Below, one piece after another: positions 17,544 to 27,674 of a stretch of DNA of 64,000 nt (position 1 is its first letter; every line of letters begins with the position of its first letter). Below the pieces are notes generated by a model. It had not been told where the DNA came from, searched no databases, and saw only the letters and a program-made list of their open reading frames with translations. The DNA is taken from assembly GCF_030499535.1 (NCBI RefSeq), contig NZ_JASTLB010000001.1, forward strand, positions 2,666,001 through 2,730,000, in the 5' to 3' direction. A program made the translations under genes and the position numbers. This DNA is from Streptomyces sp. TG1A-8 (GTDB taxonomy: Bacteria > Actinomycetota > Actinomycetes > Streptomycetales > Streptomycetaceae).

Positions 17544-18755
17544 ATGCAGGTGATCCAGTCGACCAAGCTCGCCAACGTCTGTTACGAGATCCGGGGTCCG
17601 GTGCTCGAGGAGGCGATGCGGCTGGAGGCGGCCGGCCACCGCATCCTGAAGCTCAACACCGGCAACCCGGCCGCGTTCGGCTTCGAGTGTCCCCCGGAGA
17701 TCCTGGAGGACATCCTCCGCAACGTCTCCACGGCGCACGGCTACGGCGACGCCAAGGGCCTGCTGGCCGCCCGCCGCGCGGTCGTCATGCACAACCAGAC
17801 GCTCGGCATCGAGACGGACGTCGAGCACGTCTTCGTGGGCAACGGCGTCTCCGAGCTGATCGTGATGGCCATGCAGGGGCTGCTGGACGACGGGGACGAG
17901 GTCCTCGTACCGGCCCCCGACTACCCGCTGTGGACCGCCGCCGTGTCCCTCTCCGGCGGCACCGCGGTCCACTACCGGTGCGACGAGCAGTCCGACTGGA
18001 TGCCCGACCTCGCCGACGTCGAGCGCAAGGTCACCGACCGCACCAAGGCCATCGTCGTCATCAACCCGAACAACCCGACGGGCGCGGTGTACGGCGAGGC
18101 GGTGCTCAAGGGCCTGACCGACATCGCCCGCCGCCACAACCTGCTGGTCTGCTCGGACGAGATCTACGACAAGATCCTCTACGACGGCGCCACGCACACC
18201 CCGACCGCCAAGGTCGCCCCCGACCTGCTCACCCTCACCTTCAACGGCATGTCCAAGGCCTACCGGGTGGCCGGGTACCGCGTCGGCTGGATGGCGATCT
18301 CCGGCCCGCGCGCCCACGCCGACTCCTACATCGAGGGCCTGACGATCCTGGCGAACATGCGGCTGTGCGCCAACATGCCCGGGCAGCACGGCGTGGTCGC
18401 CGCGCTCAGCGGACGCCAGACGATCAACGACCTGGTCCTGCCGGGCGGCCGGCTGAAGGAGCAACTGGACGTGGCCTACGACCTGCTGACGCAGATCCCG
18501 GGGGTGAGCTGCGTGCGGCCCAAGGGGGCGCTGTACCTCTTCCCGCGCCTCGACCCCCAGGTGTTCCGGATCAGGGACGACCGGCGGATGGTGCTGGACC
18601 TGCTGCGCCAGGAGAAGATCATGGTCGTCCAGGGCACCGGCTTCAACTGGCCCGAACCCGACCACTTCCGGGTGGTGACCCTGCCGGCCGTCGGCGACCT
18701 CAGGGACGCGATCACCCGCATCGGCACCTTCCTGGACGGCTACGGCCAGCCGTAG
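17544..18755 (+). CDS. AlaA-like PLP-dependent aminotransferase (glutamate-pyruvate type)
   Basis: 403 aa from the ATG at 17544, chosen because homology begins at MQVIQSTKLANVCYEIRGPV; upstream codons are biased. Class I/II aminotransferase motifs are LKLNTGNPAAFGFECP, VINPNNPTGAVY, SDEIYDKILYDG and the Schiff-base lysine region LTFNGMSKAYRVAGYRVG. It most resembles AlaA alanine aminotransferases, which interconvert pyruvate/glutamate and alanine/2-oxoglutarate in the cytoplasm. It appears to be a single gene. Confidence 0.88.
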   Translation: MQVIQSTKLANVCYEIRGPVLEEAMRLEAAGHRILKLNTGNPAAFGFECPPEILEDILRNVSTAHGYGDAKGLLAARRAVVMHNQTLGIETDVEHVFVGNGVSELIVMAMQGLLDDGDEVLVPAPDYPLWTAAVSLSGGTAVHYRCDEQSDWMPDLADVERKVTDRTKAIVVINPNNPTGAVYGEAVLKGLTDIARRHNLLVCSDEIYDKILYDGATHTPTAKVAPDLLTLTFNGMSKAYRVAGYRVGWMAISGPRAHADSYIEGLTILANMRLCANMPGQHGVVAALSGRQTINDLVLPGGRLKEQLDVAYDLLTQIPGVSCVRPKGALYLFPRLDPQVFRIRDDRRMVLDLLRQEKIMVVQGTGFNWPEPDHFRVVTLPAVGDLRDAITRIGTFLDGYGQP

Positions 18756-18852
18756 CACAGAGGCACGGACGCGGTACAGGCCGTGACCCACGTCAACTTT
18801 AGACGAAATCCAAGGTAGGATGGTTTCCTGTCAGCGCACAGGAGGCCGTCCC

Positions 18853-19275
18853 ATGTACGAACCGATCCGCACCAAGTCGGTCCACAGCACGGCGGCCGAC
18901 AGCCCGCCCTCCGACTTCCCCCACCGCTCCCGCGAGGAGGAACTGGACATCCAGCTCGCCGGGCACCTCGCCGCACTGCTCGCCGTCACCGACGAGCTGC
19001 GCGCCCTGGTGCCGTCCGCCGAGCTGGACACCGCGGCCGAGCGGCTGGCCGGACAGGTGGCCCGGCTGCGGGGAGGCCGCACGCCGGTACGGGCCGCGCC
19101 GGCCGCCGAGGACCGGCCCGCCGCGCTGCACCGGCGGGCGCACGCCCTCGCGGGACGCGCGCTGGTGGTCGCCGCCTCGCGCGCCGACACCGCGGCGGCG
19201 ATCCTGTCGGCGCAGCGGATGGACGCGCACGCCGCCGCCCTGACCGGCCCCAGGGAACTCACCGCCACCCCCTGA
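18853..19275 (+). CDS. Small hypothetical Streptomyces protein
   Basis: 140 aa starting at MYEPIRTKSVHS, with AGGAGG (18840-18845) directly upstream. It is predicted mostly helical and Ala/Arg-rich (DIQLAGHLAALLAVTDELRA, AHALAGRALVVAASRADTAA), without a membrane span or known motif. The function is unknown. Upstream is a TAGGAT -10-like element and a CCTGT...ACAGG inverted repeat just before the ribosome site, which could be regulatory. It converges with pckG. Confidence 0.65.
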   Translation: MYEPIRTKSVHSTAADSPPSDFPHRSREEELDIQLAGHLAALLAVTDELRALVPSAELDTAAERLAGQVARLRGGRTPVRAAPAAEDRPAALHRRAHALAGRALVVAASRADTAAAILSAQRMDAHAAALTGPRELTATP

Positions 19276-19399
19276 TCCGCGCCGGTCCCCCCGATCGGCC
19301 CCGGTCCGCGTGCACCCGCAGCGACGCGCGGACCGGGCGCCACGCACGGCACCGGCCCGGCCCGGTGCGGGCCGGCCCGCACCGGGCCGGCCGCGGGGC

Positions 19400-21232
19400 T
19401 CAGTCCAGGCGCTCCACCAGGGCGCGGTACTGGTCCCACAGCTCCTTCGGCGTGTGGTCGCCGAAGGTGTCGAGGTGTCCGGGGATGAGGGAGGCCTCCT
19501 CGCGCCACACCTGCGTGTCCACCGTGAGCAGGAAGTCCAGGTCGGACTCGCTCAGTTCGAGGCCGTCGGTGTCCAGGGCCGACTTGGCCGGCAGGATGCC
19601 GATCGGCGTCCGCACGCCCTCCGCCCTGCCCTCCAGCCGCTCCACGATCCACTTCAGCACCCGGGAGTTCTCGCCGAAGCCCGGCCAGACGAACGCGCCC
19701 TCGTCGTTCTTCCGGAACCAGTTGACGTAGTAGATCCTCGGCAGCTTGGACTGGTCCCTGCCCCTGGCCACGTCGATCCAGTGGGCCATGTAGTCGCCCA
19801 TGTTGTAGCCGCAGAACGGCAGCATCGCGAACGGGTCGCGGCGCAGCTCGCCGACCTTGCCCTCGGCCGCCGCCGTCTTCTCCGAGGCCACGTTGGCGCC
19901 CAGGAAGACGCCGTGGTTCCAGTCGAAGGACTCCGTCACCAGCGGTACCGCGCTGGCGCGCCGTCCGCCGAAGAGGATCGCCGAGATCGGCACGCCCCCG
20001 GGGTCCTCCCACTCGGGCGCGATGATCGGGCACTGGGCGGCGGGCACCGTGAAGCGGGCGTTCGGGTGGGCGGCCGGGGTCCCGGACCGGGGGGTCCAGT
20101 CGTTGCCCTTCCAGTCGGTCAGGTGGGCCGGGGGCTCCTCCGTCATGCCCTCCCACCACACGTCGCCGTCGTCCGTCAGCGCCACGTTGGTGAAGACCGC
20201 GTTGCCCCACAGCGTCTTCATGGCGTTGGCGTTGGTGTGCTCACCGGTGCCGGGCGCGACGCCGAAGAACCCGGCCTCGGGGTTGATCGCGTACAGGCGG
20301 CCGTCCTCGCCGAAGCGCATCCAGGCGATGTCGTCGCCGATGGTCTCCACGGTCCAGCCGGGGATCGTGGACTCCAGCATGGCGAGGTTCGTCTTGCCGC
20401 AGGCCGAGGGGAAGGCCGCGGCGACGTACTTGGACCCGCCCTGGGGCGGGGTGAGCTTGAGGATCAGCATGTGCTCGGCCAGCCAGCCCTCGTCGCGGGC
20501 CATGACGGAGGCGATGCGCAGGGCGTAGCACTTCTTGCCGAGCAGGGCGTTGCCGCCGTAGCCCGAGCCGTAGGACCAGATCTCGCGGGTCTCCGGGAAG
20601 TGGGAGATGTACTTGGTGCTGTTGCAGGGCCAGGGCACGTCCCGCTGTCCCGGCTCCAGCGGGGCGCCGAGGGTGTGGACGGCCCTGACGAAGAAGCCCT
20701 CCTCGCCCAGCTCGTCCAGCACGTCCTGGCCCATGCGGGTCATCGTGCGCATGGAGACGGCGACGTAGGCGGAGTCGGTGATCTCCACGCCGAGCGCGGA
20801 CAGCGGGGAACCGAGCGGGCCCATGCAGAACGGGACGACGTACATGGTGCGGCCCCGCATGGAGCCCCGGAACAGGCCGCCCTCGCCGCCGGAGCCCCGG
20901 AAGACCTCCCGCATCTCCGCGGGGGCCTTCCAGTGGTTCGTCGGGCCCGCGTCCTCCTCCTTCTCGGAGCAGATGAAGGTGCGGTCCTCGACCCGCGCGA
21001 CGTCGGTCGGGTCGGAGGCGGCGTGGTAGGAGTGCGGGCGCTTGACCGGGTCGAGCTTCGTGAAGGTGCCCTTCTCGACGAGCTCCTCGCACAGGCGCTC
21101 GTACTCGGCCTCGGATCCGTCGCACCAGACCACGTCGTCCGGCTGGGTCAGTTGGGCGATCTCGTTGACCCACGAGACCAGTTCCCGATGGCGGGTGGGC
21201 AGGACGCTGGGAGCCGCGATGTCGCGCGCCAC
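19400..21232 (-). CDS. pckG: Phosphoenolpyruvate carboxykinase (GTP)
   Basis: 610 aa from the GTG at 21232, preceded by a clear AGGAG; this length fits bacterial GTP-PEPCK. Motifs are the P-loop with the reactive cysteine [15 protein letters not shown], the kinase-2 motif [14 protein letters not shown], the guanine-binding [13 protein letters not shown] and [13 protein letters not shown]. It converts oxaloacetate plus GTP to PEP for gluconeogenesis and anaplerosis in the cytosol. The leader upstream of the start contains a stable hairpin (21276-21301) that may affect expression. Confidence 0.95.
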   Translation of the reverse strand: MARDIAAPSVLPTRHRELVSWVNEIAQLTQPDDVVWCDGSEAEYERLCEELVEKGTFTKLDPVKRPHSYHAASDPTDVARVEDRTFICSEKEEDAGPTNHWKAPAEMREVFRGSGGEGGLFRGSMRGRTMYVVPFCMGPLGSPLSALGVEITDSAYVAVSMRTMTRMGQDVLDELGEEGFFVRAVHTLGAPLEPGQRDVPWPCNSTKYISHFPETREIWSYGSGYGGNALLGKKCYALRIASVMARDEGWLAEHMLILKLTPPQGGSKYVAAAFPSACGKTNLAMLESTIPGWTVETIGDDIAWMRFGEDGRLYAINPEAGFFGVAPGTGEHTNANAMKTLWGNAVFTNVALTDDGDVWWEGMTEEPPAHLTDWKGNDWTPRSGTPAAHPNARFTVPAAQCPIIAPEWEDPGGVPISAILFGGRRASAVPLVTESFDWNHGVFLGANVASEKTAAAEGKVGELRRDPFAMLPFCGYNMGDYMAHWIDVARGRDQSKLPRIYYVNWFRKNDEGAFVWPGFGENSRVLKWIVERLEGRAEGVRTPIGILPAKSALDTDGLELSESDLDFLLTVDTQVWREEASLIPGHLDTFGDHTPKELWDQYRALVERLD

Positions 21233-21275
21233 GATTGCTCCTAAAAGAGGGATTTTTGACTTGTCGCCCCGTGGG

Positions 21276-21301
21276 GGCTGCGACCCGGACGCTTCGCAGC
21301 C
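21276..21301 (-). promoter_or_regulatory. Hairpin in the pckG 5' leader
   Basis: GGCTGCGA (21276-21283) pairs perfectly with TCGCAGCC (21294-21301) across a 10-nt loop, about 45 bp upstream of the pckG start. It could be an attenuator or an mRNA-stability element; no riboswitch class is recognised. Confidence 0.4.
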
Positions 21302-21505
21302 GCTCATCCGGTGCCGACGGCACTCATTTGATCCTGCGATGGAAGCGCCCATCTGTCCAGGGGGCCTCACAGGTGAGCGGCGTGACGATTGCCATGGTTT
21401 TCGAGGTCCTTTGCGCTCTCATGACCTCCGGCGGGTGAGCCCTTTGCGTTCCGCCCCGCCGGTCGCGTTCGCCCCGGGCCCGCGGGGCGTGGGTACCATG
21501 CCCGC

Positions 21506-22219
21506 ATGACTGCGTCCGCCTCCGACGCGCCCCCGGACACGCAGGCCACCGGCCGCGGTCCCGTGGCGCTCTCCCTGCCGCACCCGGTCAAACCCCGACT
21601 CAGGGGCTGGTTGCACCTCGGCATGTTCCCGGCCGCGCTCGTCGCGGGGCTCGTCCTGACCGCGCTCGCCCACTCCACCAGGGGCCGCGTCGCCTGCGGC
21701 GTCTACGCCCTGACCGCGTGCCTGCTCTTCGGGATCAGCGCGCTGTACCACCGGGGCACCTGGAGTCCCCGGATGGACGGCGTCCTGCGCCGCCTCGACC
21801 ACGCCAACATCTTCCTGATCATCGCGGGCACCTACACCCCGCTCACGATCCTGCTCCTGCCCGACGCGAAGGGGCGGTGGCTGCTGTGGGGCATCTGGGC
21901 CGCGGCCGGCGCCGGCATCGCCTTCCGCGTCCTGTGGGTCGGCGCGCCCCGCTGGCTCTACACGCCCTGCTACATCGCGATGGGCTGGGCGGCCGTCTTC
22001 TTCCTGCCCGACTTCCTGCACGCCGGGGGCGTCGCCGTCCTGGTCCTGGTGGTCACCGGCGGCCTGCTGTACAGCGCGGGCGGCGTGATCTACGGCATCA
22101 AGCGGCCCAACCCGTCACCGCACTGGTTCGGCTTCCACGAGGTCTTCCACGCCCTCACGCTGGCCGCGTTCGCCGCCCACTACGTGGGCATCTCCCTGGT
22201 GGCGTACCGGCACGCGTAA
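21506..22219 (+). CDS. Hemolysin III family integral membrane protein
   Basis: 237 aa with about seven hydrophobic segments (LHLGMFPAALVAGLVLTALA, CGVYALTACLLFGISALYH, LLWGIWAAAGAGIAFRVLW). The family metal-site residues are seen in ISALYHRGTW, RLDHANIFLIIAGTYTP and the C-terminal HWFGFHEVFHALTLAAFAAH. This is the PAQR/TrhA-type fold. Its role is probably membrane lipid homeostasis; haemolytic activity should not be assumed. It is divergent from pckG and followed by a perfect terminator. Confidence 0.9.
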   Translation: MTASASDAPPDTQATGRGPVALSLPHPVKPRLRGWLHLGMFPAALVAGLVLTALAHSTRGRVACGVYALTACLLFGISALYHRGTWSPRMDGVLRRLDHANIFLIIAGTYTPLTILLLPDAKGRWLLWGIWAAAGAGIAFRVLWVGAPRWLYTPCYIAMGWAAVFFLPDFLHAGGVAVLVLVVTGGLLYSAGGVIYGIKRPNPSPHWFGFHEVFHALTLAAFAAHYVGISLVAYRHA

Positions 22220-22237
22220 CCCCTCCCCGCCCCTTGA

Positions 22238-22265
22238 GGCCACGGCTCGCGAGCCGTGGCCTTTT
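22238..22265 (+). terminator. Rho-independent terminator after the hemolysin III gene
   Basis: The palindrome GGCCACGGCTCG/CGAGCCGTGGCC (22238-22261) is followed by TTTT, 19 bp after the stop codon. Confidence 0.85.
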
Positions 22266-22338
22266 CCATGCCCGGGCCGCCCTACCGCAAGATGATGCCA
22301 GTTGACTATGACTAGTTTTTGACAGTTACCTTCACTTC

Positions 22339-22808
22339 ATGGTTACTGTCACCCACTCGGACGGGGCGGGCCGCGACCCCCGCCGCTGGTGGGCAGCCGG
22401 ACGACGGCCGGCTCCGGCTACGGCTTCACCGCGCCGTGGCTGGCCGTCGCGGGCCTCGGCTTCGGCTTCTCGGTCGCCCCCGCCATGGACGGCGCGCTCG
22501 CCGCGCTGCCCGCCGACCGGCTCGACGTGGCCGGACTGCCCGCCCCCGCCGCGCACACCGCCGGACAGTCCGCGGTCGCCGCGCACCTGGTGGCCGCACG
22601 GACCGGCTCGGCCCGCCTGACCGCCTCCGCGGACGCCGCCTACGTCCACGGCGTGGACCTGGTGCTGCTGGTGTGCGGGGCCGCGGCCCTGGTCACCGCC
22701 CTGCTGGCGGCGCTGCTGCTGCCGGACGCGCCTCCCGCCCGGCACGCCGGGCGGGAGGAGGACGGGCCCCCGGCCGTGGCCGCTCCCGTGGCCGGTGCCG
22801 GACAATGA
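22339..22808 (+). pseudogene. Remnant of a DHA2/EmrB-type MFS drug exporter (internally deleted)
   Basis: The ATG at 22339 begins a typical exporter N-terminus (MVTVTHSDGAGRDPRRWWA). At about 22390 the sequence jumps, in another frame, to the C-terminal region: GYGFTAPWLAVAGLGFGFSV, AAYVHGVDLVLLVCGAAALV, LLAALLLPDAP. Nearly the whole 12-14-helix body is missing. A second gap lies between ALPADR and RLDVAG, where family members have another helix pair. It cannot be a working transporter. The stop overlaps the tetR-type start (ATGA), so the old operon structure survives. Confidence 0.8.
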
Positions 22809-23449
22809 CCGTCATGACGGCCGCACACTCCACCAGCACCGCCCCCGCCGACCGCCCCCGCCCCGGCCTGCGGGAGCGCAAGAAGACCAGGACCCGGGAG
22901 GCGATCCGCGCGGCGACGTACGCCCTGGTCGAGGAGCAGGGCTACGACGCCACGACGATCGACCAGATCGCCGACCGGGCGGAGGTGTCGCCGTCGACCG
23001 TCTTCCGGTACTTCCCGACCAAGGAGGACATCGTCCTCACCGACGAGTACGACTCGGTCGTCCTGGAGCGGCTGCGGGCCCGGCCGGCGGACGAGCCGTG
23101 GCTGGACTCCCTGCGCCACGTGATGCGGGAGGCCGTCCGCATCGGCGTCGAGGAGGACGCGCGCGTCTCCCGGCTGCGGACGCACCTGATGGTGCAGGTG
23201 CCCGCGGTGCGCTCCCGGATGATGGAGAGCATGTCGGTCACCGGCCGCACGCTCTGCCGGGCCATCGCCGAGCGCACCGGCCACGACCCGGACGGCCTGG
23301 AGGTGCGGGTCTACGCCATGTCCCTGATCGGCGGCCTGATGGAGGTCTCCATGTACTGGGCCGAGAACGGCCACCGGGACGACTTCGAGGCCCTCCTCAA
23401 CCGCGCCCTGGACACCCTGGAGCACGGTCTGCGCCGCGACGGCCGTTGA
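22805..23449 (+). CDS. TetR-family transcriptional regulator
   Basis: 214 aa from the ATG at 22805 (ATG 22814 is possible). The TetR HTH is RERKKTRTREAIRAATYALV ... TTIDQIADRAEVSPSTVFRY FPTKEDIV. The C-terminal ligand domain is of the AcrR type, with YAMSLIGGLMEVSMYWAENG. It is coupled to the decayed exporter gene in front of it and presumably once repressed that gene through the AT-rich TTGACTATGACTAGTTTTTG region at 22300-22330. Its present targets are unknown. Confidence 0.9.
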   Translation: MTVMTAAHSTSTAPADRPRPGLRERKKTRTREAIRAATYALVEEQGYDATTIDQIADRAEVSPSTVFRYFPTKEDIVLTDEYDSVVLERLRARPADEPWLDSLRHVMREAVRIGVEEDARVSRLRTHLMVQVPAVRSRMMESMSVTGRTLCRAIAERTGHDPDGLEVRVYAMSLIGGLMEVSMYWAENGHRDDFEALLNRALDTLEHGLRRDGR

Positions 23450-23483
23450 CCGCCGCGCACCGGCCGCGTGCCATCCTGACGGG

Positions 23484-24215
23484 GTGAACGGACCCGAGAT
23501 CCACGTCGAAGTCGCTCCCGCCCTGCACCTGTTCGTCCCGTCCGCCCGGCGCACCGGGGCCACCGCGCTCACCACGGACGGCGTCTCGTCCCTCGGCCAC
23601 GCCGTGGAGTCCCTCGGCATCCCGCTGACCGAGGTCGGCGCGCTGGTCGTGGACGGCCGCGAGGTGCCCGTGTCGCACGTCCCGGCCGGGGGCGAGCACG
23701 TCTCGGTGCGGGCGGTCGCCCGCCCCCAGCGGGTCCCCGGCGCCCCGCTGCGCTTCCTCCTCGACGTCCACCTCGGCACCCTCGCCCGCCGCCTGCGCCT
23801 GCTCGGCGTGGACACCGCCTACGAGTCGACCGACATCGGCGACCCGGCGCTGGCCGCCCGCTCGGCGGCGGAGCGGCGGGTCATGCTCAGCCGCGACCGG
23901 GGCCTGCTGCGCCGCCGTGAGCTGTGGGCCGGCGCCTTCGTCTACAGCACCCGCCCCGAGGACCAGCTCGACGACGTCCTGGGCCGCTTCGCGCCCGAGC
24001 TGCGCCCGTGGACCCGCTGCACCGCCTGCAACGGCCTGCTGCGCCGGGCCACCAAGGAGGAGGTCGCCGACCAGCTCAAGGGCGGCACCCAGCGCTCGTA
24101 CGACGTCTTCGCGCAGTGCTCGGCCTGCGGTCGCGCCTACTGGAAGGGCGCGCACCACGAACAGCTGGAGGCCATCGTGGAGCGGGCCCTGGCCGGGCAC
24201 GCCGGACGCGGCTGA
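23484..24215 (+). CDS. Mut7-C domain protein (PIN-like RNase) with N-terminal ubiquitin-like domain
   Basis: 243 aa from a GTG at 23484. Residues ~1-85 are a ThiS/ubiquitin-like Mut7-C ubiquitin domain (VAPALHLFVPSARRTGATAL, VDGREVPVSHVPAGGEHVSV). Residues ~90-243 are the Mut7-C RNase fold (FLLDVHLGTLARRLRLLGVD, RRVMLSRDRGLLRRRELW) with a zinc ribbon of two CxxC pairs (WTRCTACNGLL, FAQCSACGRAYWKG). It is a probable cytoplasmic nuclease with unknown RNA target. Convergent with the yyaL-like gene, with only 4 bp between the stops. Confidence 0.88.
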   Translation: MNGPEIHVEVAPALHLFVPSARRTGATALTTDGVSSLGHAVESLGIPLTEVGALVVDGREVPVSHVPAGGEHVSVRAVARPQRVPGAPLRFLLDVHLGTLARRLRLLGVDTAYESTDIGDPALAARSAAERRVMLSRDRGLLRRRELWAGAFVYSTRPEDQLDDVLGRFAPELRPWTRCTACNGLLRRATKEEVADQLKGGTQRSYDVFAQCSACGRAYWKGAHHEQLEAIVERALAGHAGRG

Positions 24216-24219
24216 CGCC

Positions 24220-26262
24220 TCACTCCGCCCGCACCGCGTTCAGCGCGGCACGGAGCCGGTCCGGGTCGGTCGTCGGGGCGTCGCAGGTGAAGTGGCGGCA
24301 GACGTACGCCGCCGGCCCTCCGCCGACCAGCGGGCGGCCGGCGAGCAGCGGGAAGCCCTCGCCGTCCGGCGTGCCCGCGGCGACGACCGCGCCCGGGGCG
24401 GTGCCCAGGAGCGCCGTGCGGTGCAGGGCGGCCGTCCGCTCCTCGTCCAGGGCCGGTCCGACGACCGCGACCTCCTTGGGCCCGTCCAGGAGCGCCTCGG
24501 CGACGGCCAGGCCCCAGCCGATGTACCTCGGCACGCGCGGCCCGAGTGCCCTGACGACACCGAGCGCCCGCTCGGCGGCCGTGCGGTGGGCCTCGGAACC
24601 GGTGTGCGCGGCCAGGCCGAGCAGCGCCCCCGCCGCCGCCGACCAGCCGGACGGGGTGGCGTTGTCGGTGGGGTCCTGGGGCCGGCGGATGAGCTGCTCG
24701 GCGTCGGACGCCGTGTCGTACAGGGCGCCGCTGCCGGGGTCGGCGAAGCGGGTGAGCACGTGGTCCAGGAGCAGCCCGGCGAAGTCGAGCCACACCCCCT
24801 CCCCGGTCACGGACGCCAGGGCGAGGAAGCCCTCGGCGACGTCGGCGTAGTCCTCCAGCACGCCGGCGTTGGGCCCGACGCGGCCGTCCCGGCTGGTCCG
24901 GGCGAGCCGGCCGTGCTCGTCGAGGTGCACGCGCACGAGGAGGTCCGCGGCGGCCACGGCGGCCTCCACGAGGTCGGGCCGGCCGAAGTAGGCGCCGGTC
25001 TCGGCGAGCGCGGCGACCGCCAGCCCGTTCCAGGCGGCGACGACCTTGTCGTCCCGGCCGGGGGCCGGCCGCCGGTCCCGGCGCTCCGACAGGCGCCGCC
25101 TGATGGAGGCGACCTTCTCCGCGTCGAGGACGGTCTCCCGCTGGGGCAGCTGGAGGACGGACTGGCCGTGCTCGAAGGTGCCCTCCCCGGTCACGCCGAA
25201 GTACTGGGCGGCGATGTCGGCGTCCTGGTCCCCGAGGGTGGCGCGCAGCTGCTCGGGCGTCCACACGTAGTACGCCCCCTCGACGGGCCGGCCGCTGCCG
25301 TCGTCGCTGTCGGCGTCGAGCGCGGAGGCGAAGCCGCCCTCGGCGGTGCGCAGTTCGCGGACCATGAAGTCGGCGGTCTCCAGGGCGACACGGCGGGCGA
25401 GAGCCGACCCGGTGGCCCGCCACAGGTGCGCGTACACCCGGCACAGCAGGGCGTTGTCGTACAGCATCTTCTCGAAGTGCGGCACGACCCAGTCCCGGTC
25501 CACGGAGTAGCGGGAGAACCCGCCCCCAAGCTGGTCGTAGATGCCGCCCCGGGCCATCCGCTCGCAGGTGTCCCGGGCCATCTGCAGGGCGCCCTCGGCG
25601 CCGGTGCGGGCGTGGTGCCGCAGCAGGAACTCCAGCACCATGGACGGCGGGAACTTCGGCGCGCCGCCGAACCCGCCGCGCTGCGGGTCGTACTCGCGGG
25701 TGAGCCCCAGGAGGGCCTGGGCGAGCTCCTGCTCGCCGGGCGCCTCGTCGCCGTGGTGGCCGATCTCCCGCTGGGCGAGGTCGCGGACGATCTTCCCGGC
25801 GACCTCGCCGACCTCGTCGCGCCGCTCCTCCCAGGCCAGCCGGACGCCTTCCAGCACCTGCCGGAAGGAGGGCATGCCGTGCCGGGGCGCGGGCGGGAAG
25901 TAGGTGCCGAAGTAGAAGGGCTCGGCGTCCGGGGTGAGGAACACCGTCATGGGCCAGCCGCCCTGCCCCGTGGCCGCCTGGACGGCCTCCATGTAGACGG
26001 CGTCGACGTCGGGGCGCTCCTCGCGGTCGACCTTGACACTGACGAAGTGGTCGTTCATGAAGGCCGCGGTGGCCCGGTCCTCGAAGGACTCGTGCGCCAT
26101 CACGTGACACCAGTGGCAGCTGGAGTACCCGACGCTCAGCAGCACGGGTTTCCCGGCTCTGCGGGCCTCCTCGAAGGCCTCGGCCGACCAGGGCCACCAG
26201 TCGACGGGGTTGTCGGCGTGCTGGAGCAGGTACGGGGACGTCTCATGGGCCAGTCGGTTCAC
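24220..26262 (-). CDS. YyaL-type thioredoxin-domain protein (DUF255 / N-acylglucosamine-2-epimerase-like fold)
   Basis: 680 aa from a GTG at 26262. The N-terminal thioredoxin-like domain starts [20 protein letters not shown] and carries the CxxC site [18 protein letters not shown]. The rest is an (alpha/alpha) barrel with [22 protein letters not shown] and [18 protein letters not shown]. This family (human SSP411, bacterial YyaL) is widely conserved, but its biochemical role is not settled. It is convergent with the Mut7-C gene. Confidence 0.88.
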   Translation of the reverse strand: MNRLAHETSPYLLQHADNPVDWWPWSAEAFEEARRAGKPVLLSVGYSSCHWCHVMAHESFEDRATAAFMNDHFVSVKVDREERPDVDAVYMEAVQAATGQGGWPMTVFLTPDAEPFYFGTYFPPAPRHGMPSFRQVLEGVRLAWEERRDEVGEVAGKIVRDLAQREIGHHGDEAPGEQELAQALLGLTREYDPQRGGFGGAPKFPPSMVLEFLLRHHARTGAEGALQMARDTCERMARGGIYDQLGGGFSRYSVDRDWVVPHFEKMLYDNALLCRVYAHLWRATGSALARRVALETADFMVRELRTAEGGFASALDADSDDGSGRPVEGAYYVWTPEQLRATLGDQDADIAAQYFGVTGEGTFEHGQSVLQLPQRETVLDAEKVASIRRRLSERRDRRPAPGRDDKVVAAWNGLAVAALAETGAYFGRPDLVEAAVAAADLLVRVHLDEHGRLARTSRDGRVGPNAGVLEDYADVAEGFLALASVTGEGVWLDFAGLLLDHVLTRFADPGSGALYDTASDAEQLIRRPQDPTDNATPSGWSAAAGALLGLAAHTGSEAHRTAAERALGVVRALGPRVPRYIGWGLAVAEALLDGPKEVAVVGPALDEERTAALHRTALLGTAPGAVVAAGTPDGEGFPLLAGRPLVGGGPAAYVCRHFTCDAPTTDPDRLRAALNAVRAE

Positions 26263-26413
26263 CTCTCCACTCTCCCACGGTGACGCGCGGGACGAGCGGT
26301 CGCCGGCGGGGGCGGGGCGCCGGCGGGAGGACGAAACCGGTGCCCGGGCACGACGGCGACCGCCACGCCCGGGGGTGCCGGGGCGGCGGTGCCGGCCGGG
26401 GCCCGGCCTCCGG

Positions 26414-26638
26414 TCAGTCCCGCTGCGGCGCGGACCCGGTCCTCTGCCGTTCCGCGCCGTCCGGGGACTCCTTGAAGTCGACCTTCTGCATGTGCTTGTT
26501 CATCGACTTCATCAGGCCCCACACGGCCAGGGCCATCACCGCGAAGACGATGAAGCCGAGGACGCCGGGGGTGACCTTGTTCTCGTCGACCTCCTGGGCG
26601 AGGGGTGCGAGATGCGTCAGTGCCAGGCTTGCGCTCAT
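26414..26638 (-). CDS. Small single-span membrane protein downstream of mca
   Basis: About 74 aa from the ATG at 26638 (an ATG at 26647, overlapping the mca stop, would add three residues). One clear transmembrane helix, [18 protein letters not shown], is preceded by a short outside segment and followed by a basic/acidic tail ([14 protein letters not shown]). This small protein is commonly found next to mca in Streptomyces. The function is unknown; coupling to mca suggests a shared transcript. Confidence 0.75.
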   Translation of the reverse strand: MSASLALTHLAPLAQEVDENKVTPGVLGFIVFAVMALAVWGLMKSMNKHMQKVDFKESPDGAERQRTGSAPQRD

Positions 26639-26639
26639 G

Positions 26640-27521
26640 TCAGGCATTGTCCCGGATGCCCGCGAAGAGGTCGTCCTCGGGGAGGGAGGTGTCGACGAGC
26701 GACTTCGCCAGCTCGTACTCCTCCGTCGGCCAGACGTCCTTCTGCAGCTCCATCGGCACCCTGAACCAGCCGCCCTCGGGGTCGATCTGGGTGGCGTGCG
26801 CGATCAGCGCCCTGTCGCGGACCTCGAAGAACTCCGCGCACGGGATGTGCGTGGTGAGCGTGCGCTCGGTGCGTTCCATCTCGCTCCAGCGCTTGAGCCA
26901 CTCCCCGTACGGCGACTCCAGGCCGCGGTTGAGCATCGCCTGGTGCAGCGCCTCGGTGCGGGGGCGGTTGAAGCCCTGGTTGTAGTACAGCTTCAGCGGC
27001 CGGAAGGCCGGCCCGAACTCGCTCTCGGGGTACTTCTCGGTGTCCGCCGCGCCCTCGAACGCCACCATCGAGATCTTGTGGGTCATGATGTGGTCGGGGT
27101 GCGGGTAGCCGCCGTTCTCGTCGTAGGTGGTGATCACCTGCGGGCGGAAGGAGCGGATCTGCCTCACCAGCTCGCCGGCCGCCTTGTCGACGTCCTCCAG
27201 GGCGAAGCAGCCCTCGGGCAGCGGGGGCAGCGGGTCGCCCTCGGGCAGGCCGGAGTCGACGAAGCCGAGCCACTCCTGCCGGACGCCGAGGATCTCGCGG
27301 GCCTCGTCCATCTCCTTCCTGCGCACCTCGTGGATGTTCTCCTCGATGTACGCGTCCCCCTGCAGCTTGGGGTTGAGGATGGACCCGCGCTCTCCGCCGG
27401 TGCAGGTCACCACCAGCACGTCCACCCCCTCGGACACGTACTTCGCCATGGTGGCCGCGCCCTTGCTCGACTCGTCGTCGGGGTGCGCGTGTACGGCCAT
27501 CAGTCGCAGCTGGTCAGTCAA
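26640..27521 (-). CDS. mca: Mycothiol S-conjugate amidase
   Basis: 293 aa from a TTG start at 27521 with GAGGA nine bases upstream. It belongs to the LmbE/PIG-L zinc hydrolases: the AHPDDESSKGAATMA metal site, TCTGGERGSILNP, and GYPHPDHIMTHKISM supplying the third ligand. ENIHEVRRKEMDEA and the length separate Mca from the deacetylase MshB. It cleaves mycothiol S-conjugates to a mercapturic acid for export plus GlcN-Ins, detoxifying electrophiles. It also supports the actinobacterial origin. Confidence 0.93.
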   Translation of the reverse strand: MTDQLRLMAVHAHPDDESSKGAATMAKYVSEGVDVLVVTCTGGERGSILNPKLQGDAYIEENIHEVRRKEMDEAREILGVRQEWLGFVDSGLPEGDPLPPLPEGCFALEDVDKAAGELVRQIRSFRPQVITTYDENGGYPHPDHIMTHKISMVAFEGAADTEKYPESEFGPAFRPLKLYYNQGFNRPRTEALHQAMLNRGLESPYGEWLKRWSEMERTERTLTTHIPCAEFFEVRDRALIAHATQIDPEGGWFRVPMELQKDVWPTEEYELAKSLVDTSLPEDDLFAGIRDNA

Positions 27522-27674
27522 GACTCATTCCTCGGTCAGTCGGAGCCCCGTGTCTTCGGGTATTCAACAGGTGCCGTCCGGTGGGACGTCGTCCAGGGCG
27601 GCGGTCGGGGGGCGGGGGGAGGGCTTCTATAGTGACGGAATCGGGGGGCGAATAATTCCGCGGAGAGGACGATC

